Assembly (NCBI GenBank): GCA_029891345.1
Contig: CM057003.1
Span: 8,243,209 to 8,307,208, forward strand
Direction of reading: 5' to 3'
Source of the DNA: Dryococelus australis
Taxonomy: Eukaryota; Arthropoda; Insecta; Phasmatodea; Phasmatidae
Length of the DNA: 64,000 nt
Shown one piece after another: positions 33,789-43,989 of the stretch (position 1 is the first letter of the stretch; each line of letters starts with the position of its first letter). Made by a program: the position numbers and the translations under genes. The notes beneath the pieces are model-generated. The model saw only the letters and a list, made by a program, of their open reading frames with translations, ran no database searches and was not told the DNA's origin.

Positions 33789-35264
33789 CACTTTAAATTT
33801 GGATAAGTGGTAAACCACTGAATCGCAATGAAATTCAACTACTCGAATAGGTGGAAATGGCTCCACTTGGAATCGGTGGAAAAACCACTGATTGTTTCAG
33901 TGAAAAAAATTCCACTGATTGAATTAGCGACGTGAAACAATTTCACTTATTGAATAAGTGGCGGCCGACTGCGGCGGCGAATTAAACATTGTTTTTTATT
34001 GAATTTAGCAAAATAATTACGTGAAATAAACATATTTACTATAGTTTACTATTTATATTGCGCAATTTACAGTAATTTAAAAAAAGTAAAAAAAAAATTA
34101 TATGGCCGGGATTGACCTCAAAAACCCTTTCCACTTCGCTTTTAGGCCGTTACCTTTCCATGCATATATATAATTTTTTATATGTGCCGTTTGACAGAGC
34201 GTGTTTGACGTTTAACGAGCGTGGTTGCCGTTTGACGTTTGGCAGTGTGTTGTAGACGTATGCCTCATGCAGGAGGATACAATTGAACGTACACAAATAT
34301 ACACCCATGCCTTACTTGGGACTCGAAGGCGAATCCCCTCCATATGCGCAACCAAGTCAAGTTGAAAATTAAAGGAAAAAATATTTGTGTTAAATACTTA
34401 TCGAAATGGTGAAGATTTAAATTGTATGCCCTTACTTTTCGTCTTTGGTTTAATTGCTACCGTTAGGATTTTTAAAACGAATAGCATATGGGAGAGCACT
34501 CTCTTCACCACATTATATGCAGTTTAAACCATCAACCAGAGCGCTGTGATGATCTCATGAAAACGAAATGAAATACGTAAAAACGGAATGAAAATCCGAA
34601 TGTTCATATTGCCTTGTAAAGTGGCGTTTTAAGTGACGAAACACATTTAGGAAAATATTTTGTATTGGTTTTATTAGTTTTATCGTTGTTATTTCACTTG
34701 ATGCACGTGGTTTGGCGGCCACTTTTACACGCTGTTTAACTAGCGTCAGGCGTTTATTCGCGAAAAGATTTCAAGACCAGATGTACTCTAAAGAACCCTT
34801 TTGTTCATATGCACTTTCGTGGTTGAATGATTTTAAATGTCACATGCATCGAGTGTCTGTCCACGAATCATGGACGGCCAATATCGCAGTGCTTTATTAC
34901 GATAGGCCCAGTCAAATAAGAACATACCTTCTCGTGTAAACACGCGGCCAATAACCAAAGGAAGTTGTTTTTTTGGACGTAGGAGTAGGATATTGATGTC
35001 TAGTATGGCCACAAATATTTCCGCGAAAAACACCTGTCACTATGTTTAACTGATCCATCAGTATAAAAACCAACCACTGAAAAAAAAAAAAACTGACAAG
35101 CCAGTGGGAAATGTCACTGAATCAATAAGTGAAGGAAATCTGTCTTTTTTTTTTTTTTTTTTTTACTGATTCATCAGTTAAATTCACTGAAGTGACTGTT
35201 GGATCAGTCAGGTTCTGTTGACTATTTGAAACAGTGAAGTTCTCACGGATTCAGATTTATAGTG
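33789..35264. mobile_element. DNA element with CACTGATT-type subterminal motifs
   Basis: The left end 'cactttaaatttggataagt' and the inverted right end 'cactataaatctgaatccgt' form imperfect terminal inverted repeats. Just inside each end lies a cluster of short motifs in both directions: ccactgattg, cacttattgaataagtgg and aaaccactga on the left (33815-33965); cactgaatcaataagtg, tactgattcatcagt and ttcactgaagtgact on the right (35080-35245). Clustered subterminal motifs are typical of transposase binding arrays. The interior is non-coding as far as I can see. A GTTTGAC-rich short repeat (34188-34245) and a SINE B fragment lie inside. Confidence 0.6.
34300..34372 (-). mobile_element. SINE family B fragment
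   Basis: On the minus strand it reads 'gacttggttgcgcatatgga', then 'ttcgagtcccaagtaaggca' with tgggtg, matching the A- to B-box segment of the family B copies at 24630 and 41366. Truncated at both ends. Confidence 0.5.
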
Positions 35265-36195
35265 TATCAAAATCTTTTTATACTTGTGTCATCATAAAAG
35301 TTTCTTATTTTTTAAGTTAAAGGTTTAATATTATTGATTTATTATAAAAAATTAATTTATTTATGGTAATCCAGAAGAAATAGTTTTTATGCTAAAAATG
35401 TTTTAAGCTAAAGTTCTTAACGAGCGCACCATTTGTAGTGTCCGTATTTTTCTAGGCTCGCTTTGCACGAGGCGGAGGAATATCCTGGAAGTAGAACTTT
35501 AGCAGGGCTTCAGAAAAGTGCGAAATAACCGTGGACGATTTATATTTCCCACTGTTAAATCTGTGGTGCGTACAACGTTCATATTCAGGGAGTAGAGATA
35601 CTTAGTTGCAGACTGTAGGGGCGCTGATAACATGCCTGGGAAGGGGTCGCGACCCACTCCTCCCCCCCCCCCTAAAATGGAGCTATCGGGACGGGTCGTT
35701 TCGCCGTTGTTGTTTGCGGAGTCGGAGCGAGATGCATCTGTAATTGGAGGAGAGGGTTTGGGGGGGGGGGGGGTTTCGGTGCTTATGTCGACCGCTGACA
35801 AAGCCGTAATTGGTATTGGCAGCAGCTGAGGTGGAGCTGAGGCGCCCCAAGGGGTTGGTGGGTCGCTGGCGCAGGGATTGCCAAACATTGGTGCGCATAT
35901 CACTCTGGCCACACGAACGTAATTCAGGTCGTACACTCAAAAAAAAAAAATTTCTTTTGTACCTTTACAAGAAAAATCCTTGGGAAACCAGTTTCCAAGA
36001 AAATTCTTTGTTAAATTACGAAGAGTTTTCTTGTAAAATCTGCAAAACATTTGTTTTTTAATATTACAAATGATAGTCTTGATATTATTTAGAAATTAAA
36101 TGTACATAAAATTACTTTTTTCTTCTAAAAAACAAGTACGACGAATTAGTAACACAGGCCAATTAAAAAAAATTCAAAATATAATTTACAAAAAT
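35265..36195. other. MITE-G-like fragment and GC island
   Basis: Positions 35440-35530 (minus) match the second segment of the MITE-G-related pieces at 17700 and 25043 ('gaggcggaggaatatcctgg', 'agtagaactttagcagggct'). Positions 35620-35930 are a GC island with a C run (35662) and a G run of about 14 (35760-35773). The large overlapping frames there are composition effects. Confidence 0.45.
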
Positions 36196-36275
36196 AACTA
36201 CACTTCGCCAGCACGGGGATTAGAATTCACACCCCTTACATTGCTAGCCCGCGCCTTAAACCACAACACCAACTT
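36196..36275 (-). mobile_element. tRNA-like SINE fragment
   Basis: On the minus strand 'gttggtgttgtggtttaagg' resembles an A-box region, and 'gtgtgaattctaatccccgt' is in B-box position. Only about 80 bp remain. It does not fold as an intact tRNA, and its family is not certain. Confidence 0.45.
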
Positions 36276-36279
36276 AACA

Positions 36280-37020
36280 CCCGATGTTTGCACTTAAACT
36301 TACAGTGAATATGTGGCCAGGTACATAAATAATAATATTGAACTTACACTGTTAAGAAGAATAGGTACATGTATTTCATTTTAAGTGTTCTGTTGTTGTG
36401 TTAAAAGAGATTTGGATGGCTCTTAACAACTATGCATTGAGAGCCGAATTAAAAGTTCTGTGTAGCAAAGAAACATTAACAGTTAATGTATAATACGGTC
36501 GCGTTCTATTGAAATCGTCGTTTTATTATGATTATTTCAGTTCTTTTAAGTGTTTTGCGTTATTAAAACTTGCATTACATTTCTTTTTGCCCGCATCTAC
36601 ACTTTACATCACGAATAGATTGTGCACAAACAGCTAAATACGGTTTTACATTGTTGAGTGTCTGCCATTTTCCTGGAGCTCCTGGATACGGCGCAGTGTA
36701 GTACAGACATTTCCTATGTCTTATAACCCGGAACTAGTTGGATTTACAAGAAAAATCTTTATACTGTTACAAAGAATTCCTCAGTAAAAATTACAGATAG
36801 TTTTTTTAGGGTGTACGCTATCGTGTTCGGAAAATACATTTAAAGTAAAATTTTTGTGAAAATGTATGCAAATTATTATTTAACGTTTTCCTTTCGAAAA
36901 TTCCTCTTTCGCCCCCCCCCCCCATTTTTATTTTCTTTTCCCTTCAGAACCCCCGAGAATGACTAAAATGAGCAAAAAGAATACTATCTCACCGCCACCC
37001 CCGTGTTTAAGTGATATACG
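36280..37020. other. Unassigned AT-rich DNA
   Basis: A C12 run at about 36911-36922 is the only notable feature. Confidence 0.3.
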
Positions 37021-37742
37021 CTATTAACAGTAGACTGGGTATTTTTGAAAGACCAACTTAAGATCTACTTTTACGCAAATTGTGTATTCTTCCACTACGT
37101 CTAAAAATCACGTTGCCGTAGGCGTGATTGCTTTACTCAAGCATTCGTCGGTCAAGTGATACTTTGAAATCATTAGGAAAGTAAGTAATTTACAGTTTAG
37201 ACCATTCTTAATTTTATAGGCTTGAAATACAGGAAACAAATAACGTTATTTCGGTATTCACAACCAACTGTTTAACACTTTTATTTAAGGTTAGGTCTGG
37301 AACTACGTTACCTCCGTCATTAACAACTGCTTAACACTTTTAATTAAGGTTAGGTGTGGAACTACGATACCACCGTCATTACCAACTGCTTAACACTTTT
37401 ATTTAAGGTTAGATCTGGAACTACGTTACCTCCGTCATTACCAACTGCTTAATACTTTTATTTAAGGTTAGGTGTAGAACTACGTTACCTCCGTCATTAC
37501 CAACTGCTTAACACTTTTATTTAATTTTAGGTGTGGAACTACGTTACCTCCGTCATTACCAACTGCTTAACACTTTTATTTAAGGTTAGGTGTGGAACTA
37601 CGTTACCTCCGTCATTACCAACTGCTTAACACTTTTATTTAAGGTTATGCGTGGAACTACGTTACCTCCGTCTGTGTGCATGTTAAAATATATGCAGATA
37701 CAGGCAGTGAAATTTTTCCAAGCTTGATTTCAAATATCCTTA
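37021..37742 (+). mobile_element. MITE-G copy with internal tandem expansion
   Basis: The left part is an ordinary MITE-G: 'cagtagactgggtatttttg', 'cttaagatctacttttacgc' and 'gtgattgctttactcaagca'. From about 37262 the interior segment that in other copies occurs once is present about seven times. The end resumes with 'gttaaaatatatgcagatac' and 'ttgatttcaaatatcctta', where the next MITE-G copy abuts and has replaced the terminus. Confidence 0.75.
37262..37671 (+). repeat. 60-bp tandem repeat derived from MITE-G, about 7 copies
   Basis: The unit is cttaacacttttatttaagg / ttaggtgtggaactacgtta / cctccgtcattaccaactg. It aligns with the single-copy MITE-G interior 'ttttattcgacgttaagata' / tggaactacttttcatcc / atcgttaccaacttt (for example at 715-770). 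Units differ at only one to a few bases. Confidence 0.92.
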
Positions 37743-38168
37743 AAGATTGTTCACGATTAAGGGAGCACTTTTGAAATCTACCTTAGAAAAATGTCACTGC
37801 CCCTGCTTGCATGTATTTTAACGGGTCCACTGATTGGCATGTGCCCAGTAACGTTGGTAACGATGGAGGGGAAAACAGTTCCATATCTTAACTTCGAATA
37901 AAAAAAAGTGTTAATATAAACATTTGTGAAAACGCAAATGATTTCTTTCGCTTTCTAGTTTTTTAATGTATCGAAGTGTAAAAAGAGCAGATTTGTAAAA
38001 TATTGACTTTTCTGATCATTTCACTGTTTCACCTTGACAGAACGCATGAATATAGTGTCGAGGTTCATGGCAAAGATGATTTTACATAAGGCAGAAGAAA
38101 CGCATCGTGCACACAAGTGGATCCTAAGCATGGCTTTTGAAAGTGCTCTTTTTACGATGGACAATTTG
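37743..38168 (-). mobile_element. MITE-G copy, inverted, abutting the expanded copy
   Basis: Left end 'attgttcacgattaagggag' and 'aaaaatgtcactgcccctgc'; interior 'tccatatcttaacttcgaat'; right end 'gcttttgaaagtgctctttt' followed by tacgatgg. Orientation is opposite to the preceding copy, so the two form a tail-to-tail pair. Confidence 0.75.
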
Positions 38169-38228
38169 TAGTTAACGGAGGAATGGTTACACGCCTGGTG
38201 AGCCTAATAATGCCTAGTGGTACTGTGT

Positions 38229-38450
38229 ATAGGCTGTTCACAGTAAAGTGATCCCTTTCGAGGCCCTGTTTACTTTTTTCCTATTAGCAATTGTTATCCT
38301 TCCACCGCTTTTTGAAATAAATATTTCGTTGTAAGTAAGAAACACCGGGATCAAAAGTTAAAGTCTACGGCTGCAATAAAATATATTTATTGACAACTAT
38401 TCCAAATGAGAGAGCTTCGACAAGTGCTCACTATACCGCGTATAGTCTAT
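38229..38450 (+). mobile_element. MITE-G short variant (about 220 bp)
   Basis: Left end 'ataggctgttcacagtaaag' plus tgatccctttcg; right end 'caagtgctcactataccgcg' plus tatagtctata. Compare the 246-bp variant at 25259; the interior is short and non-coding. Confidence 0.7.
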
Positions 38451-40185
38451 ATTAAAATGTTTGGGACCCCTGCGCTAGGGGATGTTTCAGAGGGGGGCGA
38501 GGGTATGAGGCTCGCGTTGTTCGAGGCAAACGCGAACTGGCTGGGATTTGGTTCGGGAACGGGTAGCGGTTGTAGGGGAAGGAAACAGAAGTTTGTCGAT
38601 TCCACTCTCACCACCTGAAACACACACACACACACGCACACAAACAAATGTTCTGTAAGGGGGGGGGGGGTGGTGAGAAACTCGCAGCCATACACGCAGC
38701 ATCGGAAGTTCATCTGAAAGTTTGGCGTGTTAGTTGATCAGGCCTCCGCCACACCCTTATCCACTGCGCCCCTCCTACACAACCACTGCTGCGCGATTCG
38801 CACTAGTGTGTTCTCACCAGGCGAAATTCTGTGACGGCCTCGCACCTCGCGCCGGAGGGGGTTTCAGCAACAACCACTTTACTTTGTGCACCGAAACGAA
38901 CACGGCTACTACACGTAACAAATACATATATGGAGATCAAAACAACTCCATTGGCGCAAATAAGGGAGGGCCACTATGACTGATGGCCCTCGTCCCATAC
39001 CCTTTCTGACCAAAAACAATTATGTGTGGGCATCATCATCACGAATATAAAAAAAGGATTACCTACATAAAATATTTTTCAAATAATACAATTTCCTTAA
39101 ATATATTATTTACTGTTTGTTCATGTCACAGAGATTCTGAGAGTACGCGCTGTTACATGTGACAATGTTGTAGTTCGTATTTATTATTTTTTTAAGCATG
39201 GTTCGGTACGAAACAATAACTTAAATATCTGCATATTTCAAACAGAACAAAAAATAAAATGCATGAATTTTTAACAAGGTGGGAGAAGTGGTTGTGATAT
39301 TTATTCTCATCGTATAAACACATTCTTGGGGTATTATAAAAATAATAACAAAATTGAAGTCATAATTTAGTACTACTAATACGTACAAACAAAACTATAT
39401 TACTATGCCAAAAGTGTGCGCCCTCCCCAAAATTGTGCGCTTGTTGCTGCTATGAAATCTCCAAATCGTAAGCCTTTGAAGGAGTGTAACATTTTTCGGC
39501 TATCTTAAGTAAAGCAACTTTAAATATACTATTACCAATAAACACGATGTCAGTGACTATTACTGCTCATAATAACATTCGATTACCAAATAATTGTTTA
39601 TAATATTTTAGGGAAATATTAATGCTACAATTGTATAATAATTCAATATTCTTGCAAATTTCAAATGTTATTGGAACACACTGCCGCCTCCACGCCCAGA
39701 TAAAGTAATCATCGCTATATTAATAGCATCAGAAACCTATTCTGATGGTGATCTTGGAAACTATTACACCAAATTAACTACATTTTGTAGTTCGCAATAC
39801 AAGCTATGTATTTAAAATATTTCACTTGAACGGTGTCCGAATTGCCCCTTTTATAAGCCCCTTTTAAATTTTATTCGTGTTTGTGAGATTTTTACACACT
39901 CTTTTGTAGATGAAGTCTTTCAGCATTTATTTTTGCTACTATTGGTTAGCTATAATAATTTGGAGTTTTCTTACAGTACATGGTATATATGTTTTTATTT
40001 AGCCGTCTCAAATTTGGTGAATGATTAACAAATAAACTCTGATTTTCAAACGCGGGTATTGAAATAGGTACAAAAGTTATCAAACCTTAAAACTTAGGAG
40101 CGTAATTTGAGCGCAAATAAAACTGTTTTAGCAGGCGTCTTCTAGACCATTTTCCATGATTTTTTTTTTTTCAATATCTGAAAGA
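38451..40185. other. GC island, CA microsatellite, then AT-rich DNA
   Basis: Positions 38451-38900 are GC-rich with a CA-type microsatellite (38618-38645) and a G12 run (38659-38670). The remainder to 40185 is AT-rich with no recognised feature. Frames in the island overlap on both strands and are not credible genes. Confidence 0.4.
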
Positions 40186-40189
40186 AATT

Positions 40190-40697
40190 TGAATAAGGAC
40201 CACATAAATGTAAATATTTGTAGTCTAGTATTTATATATAGTTTTCAAAATATATCACCATGAAGTCTAACATTTCGGAATATGGTAACCCAAGTTTCTA
40301 TGTTCCTAATTAACTTTGCCAACTAAATCACAGGCCGTGTGATCTGTAACGTATACACAATATATTAATTGATTATCAAGGATATTTAACAATCGGTATT
40401 CAGTTACTGGTTTCCTAAATCTCTTTTCAAATAGGCATTTGTTTTTGCAAACACATTTTTATTCGCTCGAGATAAATGGTAATAATATTGAAATATCCTT
40501 GATACTTACTTATCATGTTGTGTATATGATACAGATCACATCACATGTGATTTATTTGGCCAAGTTAATTAGGAGTATTGAAACTTGGGCTTCCACTTTC
40601 CGGAATTGTTTACTTTTTGGTAATATATTTCGAAAACGGTATAACTATATTGTAACAGTTTGATTACAAATATTGACTTTTATTTGGTCCTCATAAA
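40190..40697. repeat. Large imperfect palindrome (fold-back)
   Basis: The left arm 40190-40405 and right arm 40478-40697 are inverted copies. Paired landmarks are 'ggaccacataaatg' with 'tggtcctcataaatgg', 'cccaagtttctatgttccta' with 'aggagtattgaaacttgggc', 'gtgtgatctgtaacgtatac' with 'gtatatgatacagatcacat', and tatcaaggatattt with aaatatccttgata. Identity looks around 75-80 percent. The loop is about 70 bp. It is a fold-back transposon or local inverted duplication; no coding frame spans it. Confidence 0.75.
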
Positions 40698-40867
40698 TGG
40701 CCTTAACTGCTTACCTTCTAGGATGTAAATATGTTATTTTTAGAAAAGCGACATACGTGGCATTTATGTTTCCAATTAACACACGAGTACTTGAAATGTT
40801 GCTTTCAGTTACATGCTCTTTTTGTCACTTTTAGATATTTTTAAGGTAGATGTTTAATTGGCGTATA

Positions 40868-41281
40868 ATGGCTGTTCACAGAAAAGTCAGCACTTTTGAA
40901 ATCAACCTTTGAAAAATGTCACTGCCCAAATCAGTGTCTGTATTTGAATAGGCACGTCAAGCGGCGTCTCCCTTAAGTTGGTTATGACGGAGGGCAAGTT
41001 CAGTGTCTTAATATTGAACATTTGTCGATACTACAACTATTTATGTTCTTTGTGTTTTTTTTATAGTTCATGTAACATGTAAGTGTAAAAAATTAAGAAA
41101 TTAGTAAAGTATTTTGTTTTTCTTATCATTTCACATTTTTTTTCTAGGCTAATGCATGATTAGAGTGATTAAGGCTATTTCAGTATTGATTTTACATATG
41201 ATGGAAGTATACACAATGTTATTACAAGTATATATTAAGCAGATCTTTCAAAAGTGCTCAGTTTCCCGTGAACAGCGTATA
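40868..41281 (-). mobile_element. MITE-G copy, inverted
   Basis: Left end 'ggctgttcacagaaaagtca' plus 'gaaaaatgtcactgcccaaa'; right end 'atctttcaaaagtgctcagt' plus ttcccgtgaacagcgtat. Near full length. Confidence 0.8.
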
Positions 41282-41365
41282 CTAATAGTAACAGAAACGA
41301 TATATTTTTTTTTGCAATACCGAAGACGAACATTTCGCAGAGCCTCAACATTGTTCTTTCCCGAA

Positions 41366-41545
41366 GCCAACCTCCCGTGGCGCAGTCGGTTGGTGCGCCA
41401 CCTGTCTGCGTTGCGATAGGTTCTGGATTCGAATCCCAGGTAAGGCATGGGCTTCAGTGTGAGTTAGGTCACAAGTTAGTTTGCTAGCCGTCCCCTGATA
41501 AACCTTCAAGCATAACGTCGGGAGAAGTTAATAATCCTTTTCCAA
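41366..41545 (+). mobile_element. SINE family B, plus-strand copy
   Basis: A-box region 'tcccgtggcgcagtcggttg', B-box in 'ggttctggattcgaatccca', then ggtaaggcatgggct, 'agccgtcccctgataaacct' and the tail ataatccttttccaattcc. It lies about 85 bp beyond a MITE-G end. The 66-codon minus frame over it is spurious. Confidence 0.8.
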
Positions 41546-43055
41546 TTCCGATTCTTCCGTGAATGCTGATGCTGTTGGGAATATAGAGAGGTTTCTTATT
41601 TTATGCGCATAGAGCTAGTACAGTTTTTCGTAGCATGGGTCGCGTTCTAATAAATAAACTGTAATTTCCATGAAACCTTCCGTGAATATACGTGAAGTTT
41701 TAATGGGGCACTGCATACTTATTGTATAGATATTTTGCTTTATATTCGCACATGCTTGTGTTCTTGTTGCTAGCAGTGAGAAGCAATGTTTTTAAACATT
41801 ATGATACCGCTTTTCTAGTAGTCTACAGTGTAACGAACATACCATACAAAATGTACAGGCGATAACAAATTTTTTCCTACAAGAAGGTTTTCTGACTACA
41901 AGACATCTTTAACCATGAAGAATATTTGTAGCAGCTATAATATTCATTTCTTGATTTCCTCAAAATTTTTCGTTTTACAGTTTTTGTACTGTCTTTCACT
42001 GCAAAGCTTATCCTTTGAGTTTTAAGTTGGAGTGTCAATAAACCGATGAATTTTGTGAATACCTGCTCTTGGATCATCTGCTCAGTGGAAAGCGCAATCG
42101 TATACTGACATCAGTTTGCAGTTCTTATGTGCGTAGGCAGACAGAGATATGTTGGAATGCAAGGGGTGAGGTGTGTCGTGCTGGAACCTTCCCATCAATA
42201 AACAAAGCAAACCTATTATACGAGTTGTAGTACATTCACAGTATTTTCATTCACACTTTTTAAATACAACCTTTCAAAATTCATCCTTTTACTGATATTT
42301 TTGGCTGTTTCACTAATATGTGATGTATGACAAGCATTTACACATCTGATAACATAAAATTATGTTATTTTTTTATTAAATTGGACATTTGCTTATATAT
42401 TATCCACAAATGTTATAATTTCATCAGTAATTAATATGAATAAAATCATAAAGAAGACACGTGGGCTGGTAATGTTTAGTAAAACGTATTTCTCATGCGA
42501 GCTAAGTGCACACGAAGTGGTGTGGCTTTCTCCCTCGGGTGCGATTTTCTAGACAAGCTGTAGAGCTTGAGAAAATGTCGCAGGTAACCACGAAAGCATT
42601 ATTCCCGATCCCCCCCCCCCCCCCGAATTCCCTGTTGTCGATAACTGTAACGCTCCCAGCCCTCTCCCGCACAAAAAGCTGCACCGCTGCGCGCTACGTC
42701 AAAACGGCATCGCTTCGTCGATATCGGATCGGGAAGCGATTCCCACCTGCCAGCCGCGGAACGCGCAACACAGTCGTGTGTCCGGAGGTTTGGCGTGCAG
42801 GTATTGACTATTTCCAGCCGTCGCCTTGCACAAAATACACAGGGCTATTCCGAACTTCATATCAAAATACTGCGACTTTTCCCCTTTTCTGAAATCACAG
42901 AGGAAAATACATTACATACGGTTTCGCGCCCTCAGAGTTAAATACAGTAGCACACTTCGTTAACACACATCGATCTTCTTTAATTTATGGTTTCAGGTAT
43001 TGCCGTATTCAGGTAGACATGACACTTGTTTCATCGTCACATCCGACAGCCTGCA
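41546..43055. other. Unassigned DNA and a GC island
   Basis: AT-rich up to 42480. Positions 42500-42860 form a GC island with a C15 run at 42610-42624 and a 128-codon plus frame that I do not recognise and regard as composition-driven. Confidence 0.35.
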
Positions 43056-43285
43056 AGGGGACCGCGGTGGTGCAGTGGTTAGACTAATCGCCTCCCACCG
43101 TGTTCGATTTCCGGTAGGGTCCCACCCGGGTTTTCGCATGTGGAAATCGTGCTGGGCGATGCCACTGATCTCGGGGATCTCCCGTTTCTCCCGCCTTGCT
43201 TCATACTCATCTCACTTTACCCTCATCAGCTTCCAATACCTCGATGTTAAGAGACGTCCAAATCTCGCCACTCCACTCCAATAAG
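43056..43285 (+). mobile_element. SINE family A, near-complete copy
   Basis: Head 'gaccgcggtggtgcagtggt' (A-box), then 'cgcctcccaccgtgttcgat' with a degraded B-box. The body is 'gggttttcgcatgtggaaat', cgtgctgggcgatgcc, then ctcggggatctcccgtttc. The tail is 'tcatcagcttccaatacctc' and gatgttaagag. Like the copies at 50573 and 52088, it produces a spurious open frame. Confidence 0.85.
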
Positions 43286-43600
43286 TTGCAGGCGTCGTGT
43301 TCGGCTACAGTAATGTTAATTTTGAAGTCTCTTAGCCTAGCCAGATTCTTTAAGGGATGGGGACGTAATTAAATAAAATAGCTATTATTTCTTCCCATAT
43401 TGTTTATAATCAATCCAAAATGATATCACAAGTGTAATATATAGAAACGTATTGTTATCAATTGATATTTTCAGTTAACATATACATAATCATCTGTCAC
43501 AAAACAGAAATAACACAAAATAATAGATAAGAAAAGTCTAATATCACCTTTTGAAATATAATTAAAACTTACATTTTTCATATATGACAATTCCAGCATT
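43286..43600. other. Unassigned AT-rich DNA
   Basis: No feature recognised. It lies between the SINE and the likely 3' LTR of the gypsy remnant. Confidence 0.3.
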
Positions 43601-43985
43601 TGCAATCAAATCTGTATCCCTTTTACCATTTAGTCCCAGCTTATTTCAGCTCAGAAATCACCAGTCTCTCCTGTACGGAATATACTGGAGTACCCCGAAC
43701 GACCCCACCCATGATAGACCTCCACTCGTAGGATGCCTCGCTACCGCACCATTCGCACAATCTCGCTCTTTGCTGCCGCAGAAACACTCGTCCACTGTAG
43801 TCTCTGTCGCACTCGTTTGTCGTCGGTCCTCTTCTTTAACGTTCTTCGATACCCCGATCTCCATCCACCGTTCGCCGTACTTTGATAGAGGGCTATCACA
43901 GACTGCCGACCCTCTGGTTGCAGCAGTATTTATAGTGGTAGGCATCCTGGCACATTACCTTCTTCACGCGTAAGGTTAGAGCAAT
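43600..43985 (-). mobile_element. Possible LTR of the gypsy remnant
   Basis: This lies directly downstream of the pol reading frame on the minus strand. It is GC-richer than the surroundings and contains TATAAATA on the minus strand (about 43926-43933), as an LTR promoter would. No second LTR copy was found in the window, so the boundaries and identity are unproven. The 129-codon plus frame here is antisense. Confidence 0.3.
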
Positions 43986-43989
43986 ATCC

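Noticed and set aside
43584-43973. 129-codon plus-strand gene
   Set aside because: It lies opposite the 3' end/LTR region of the gypsy remnant and shows no domain.
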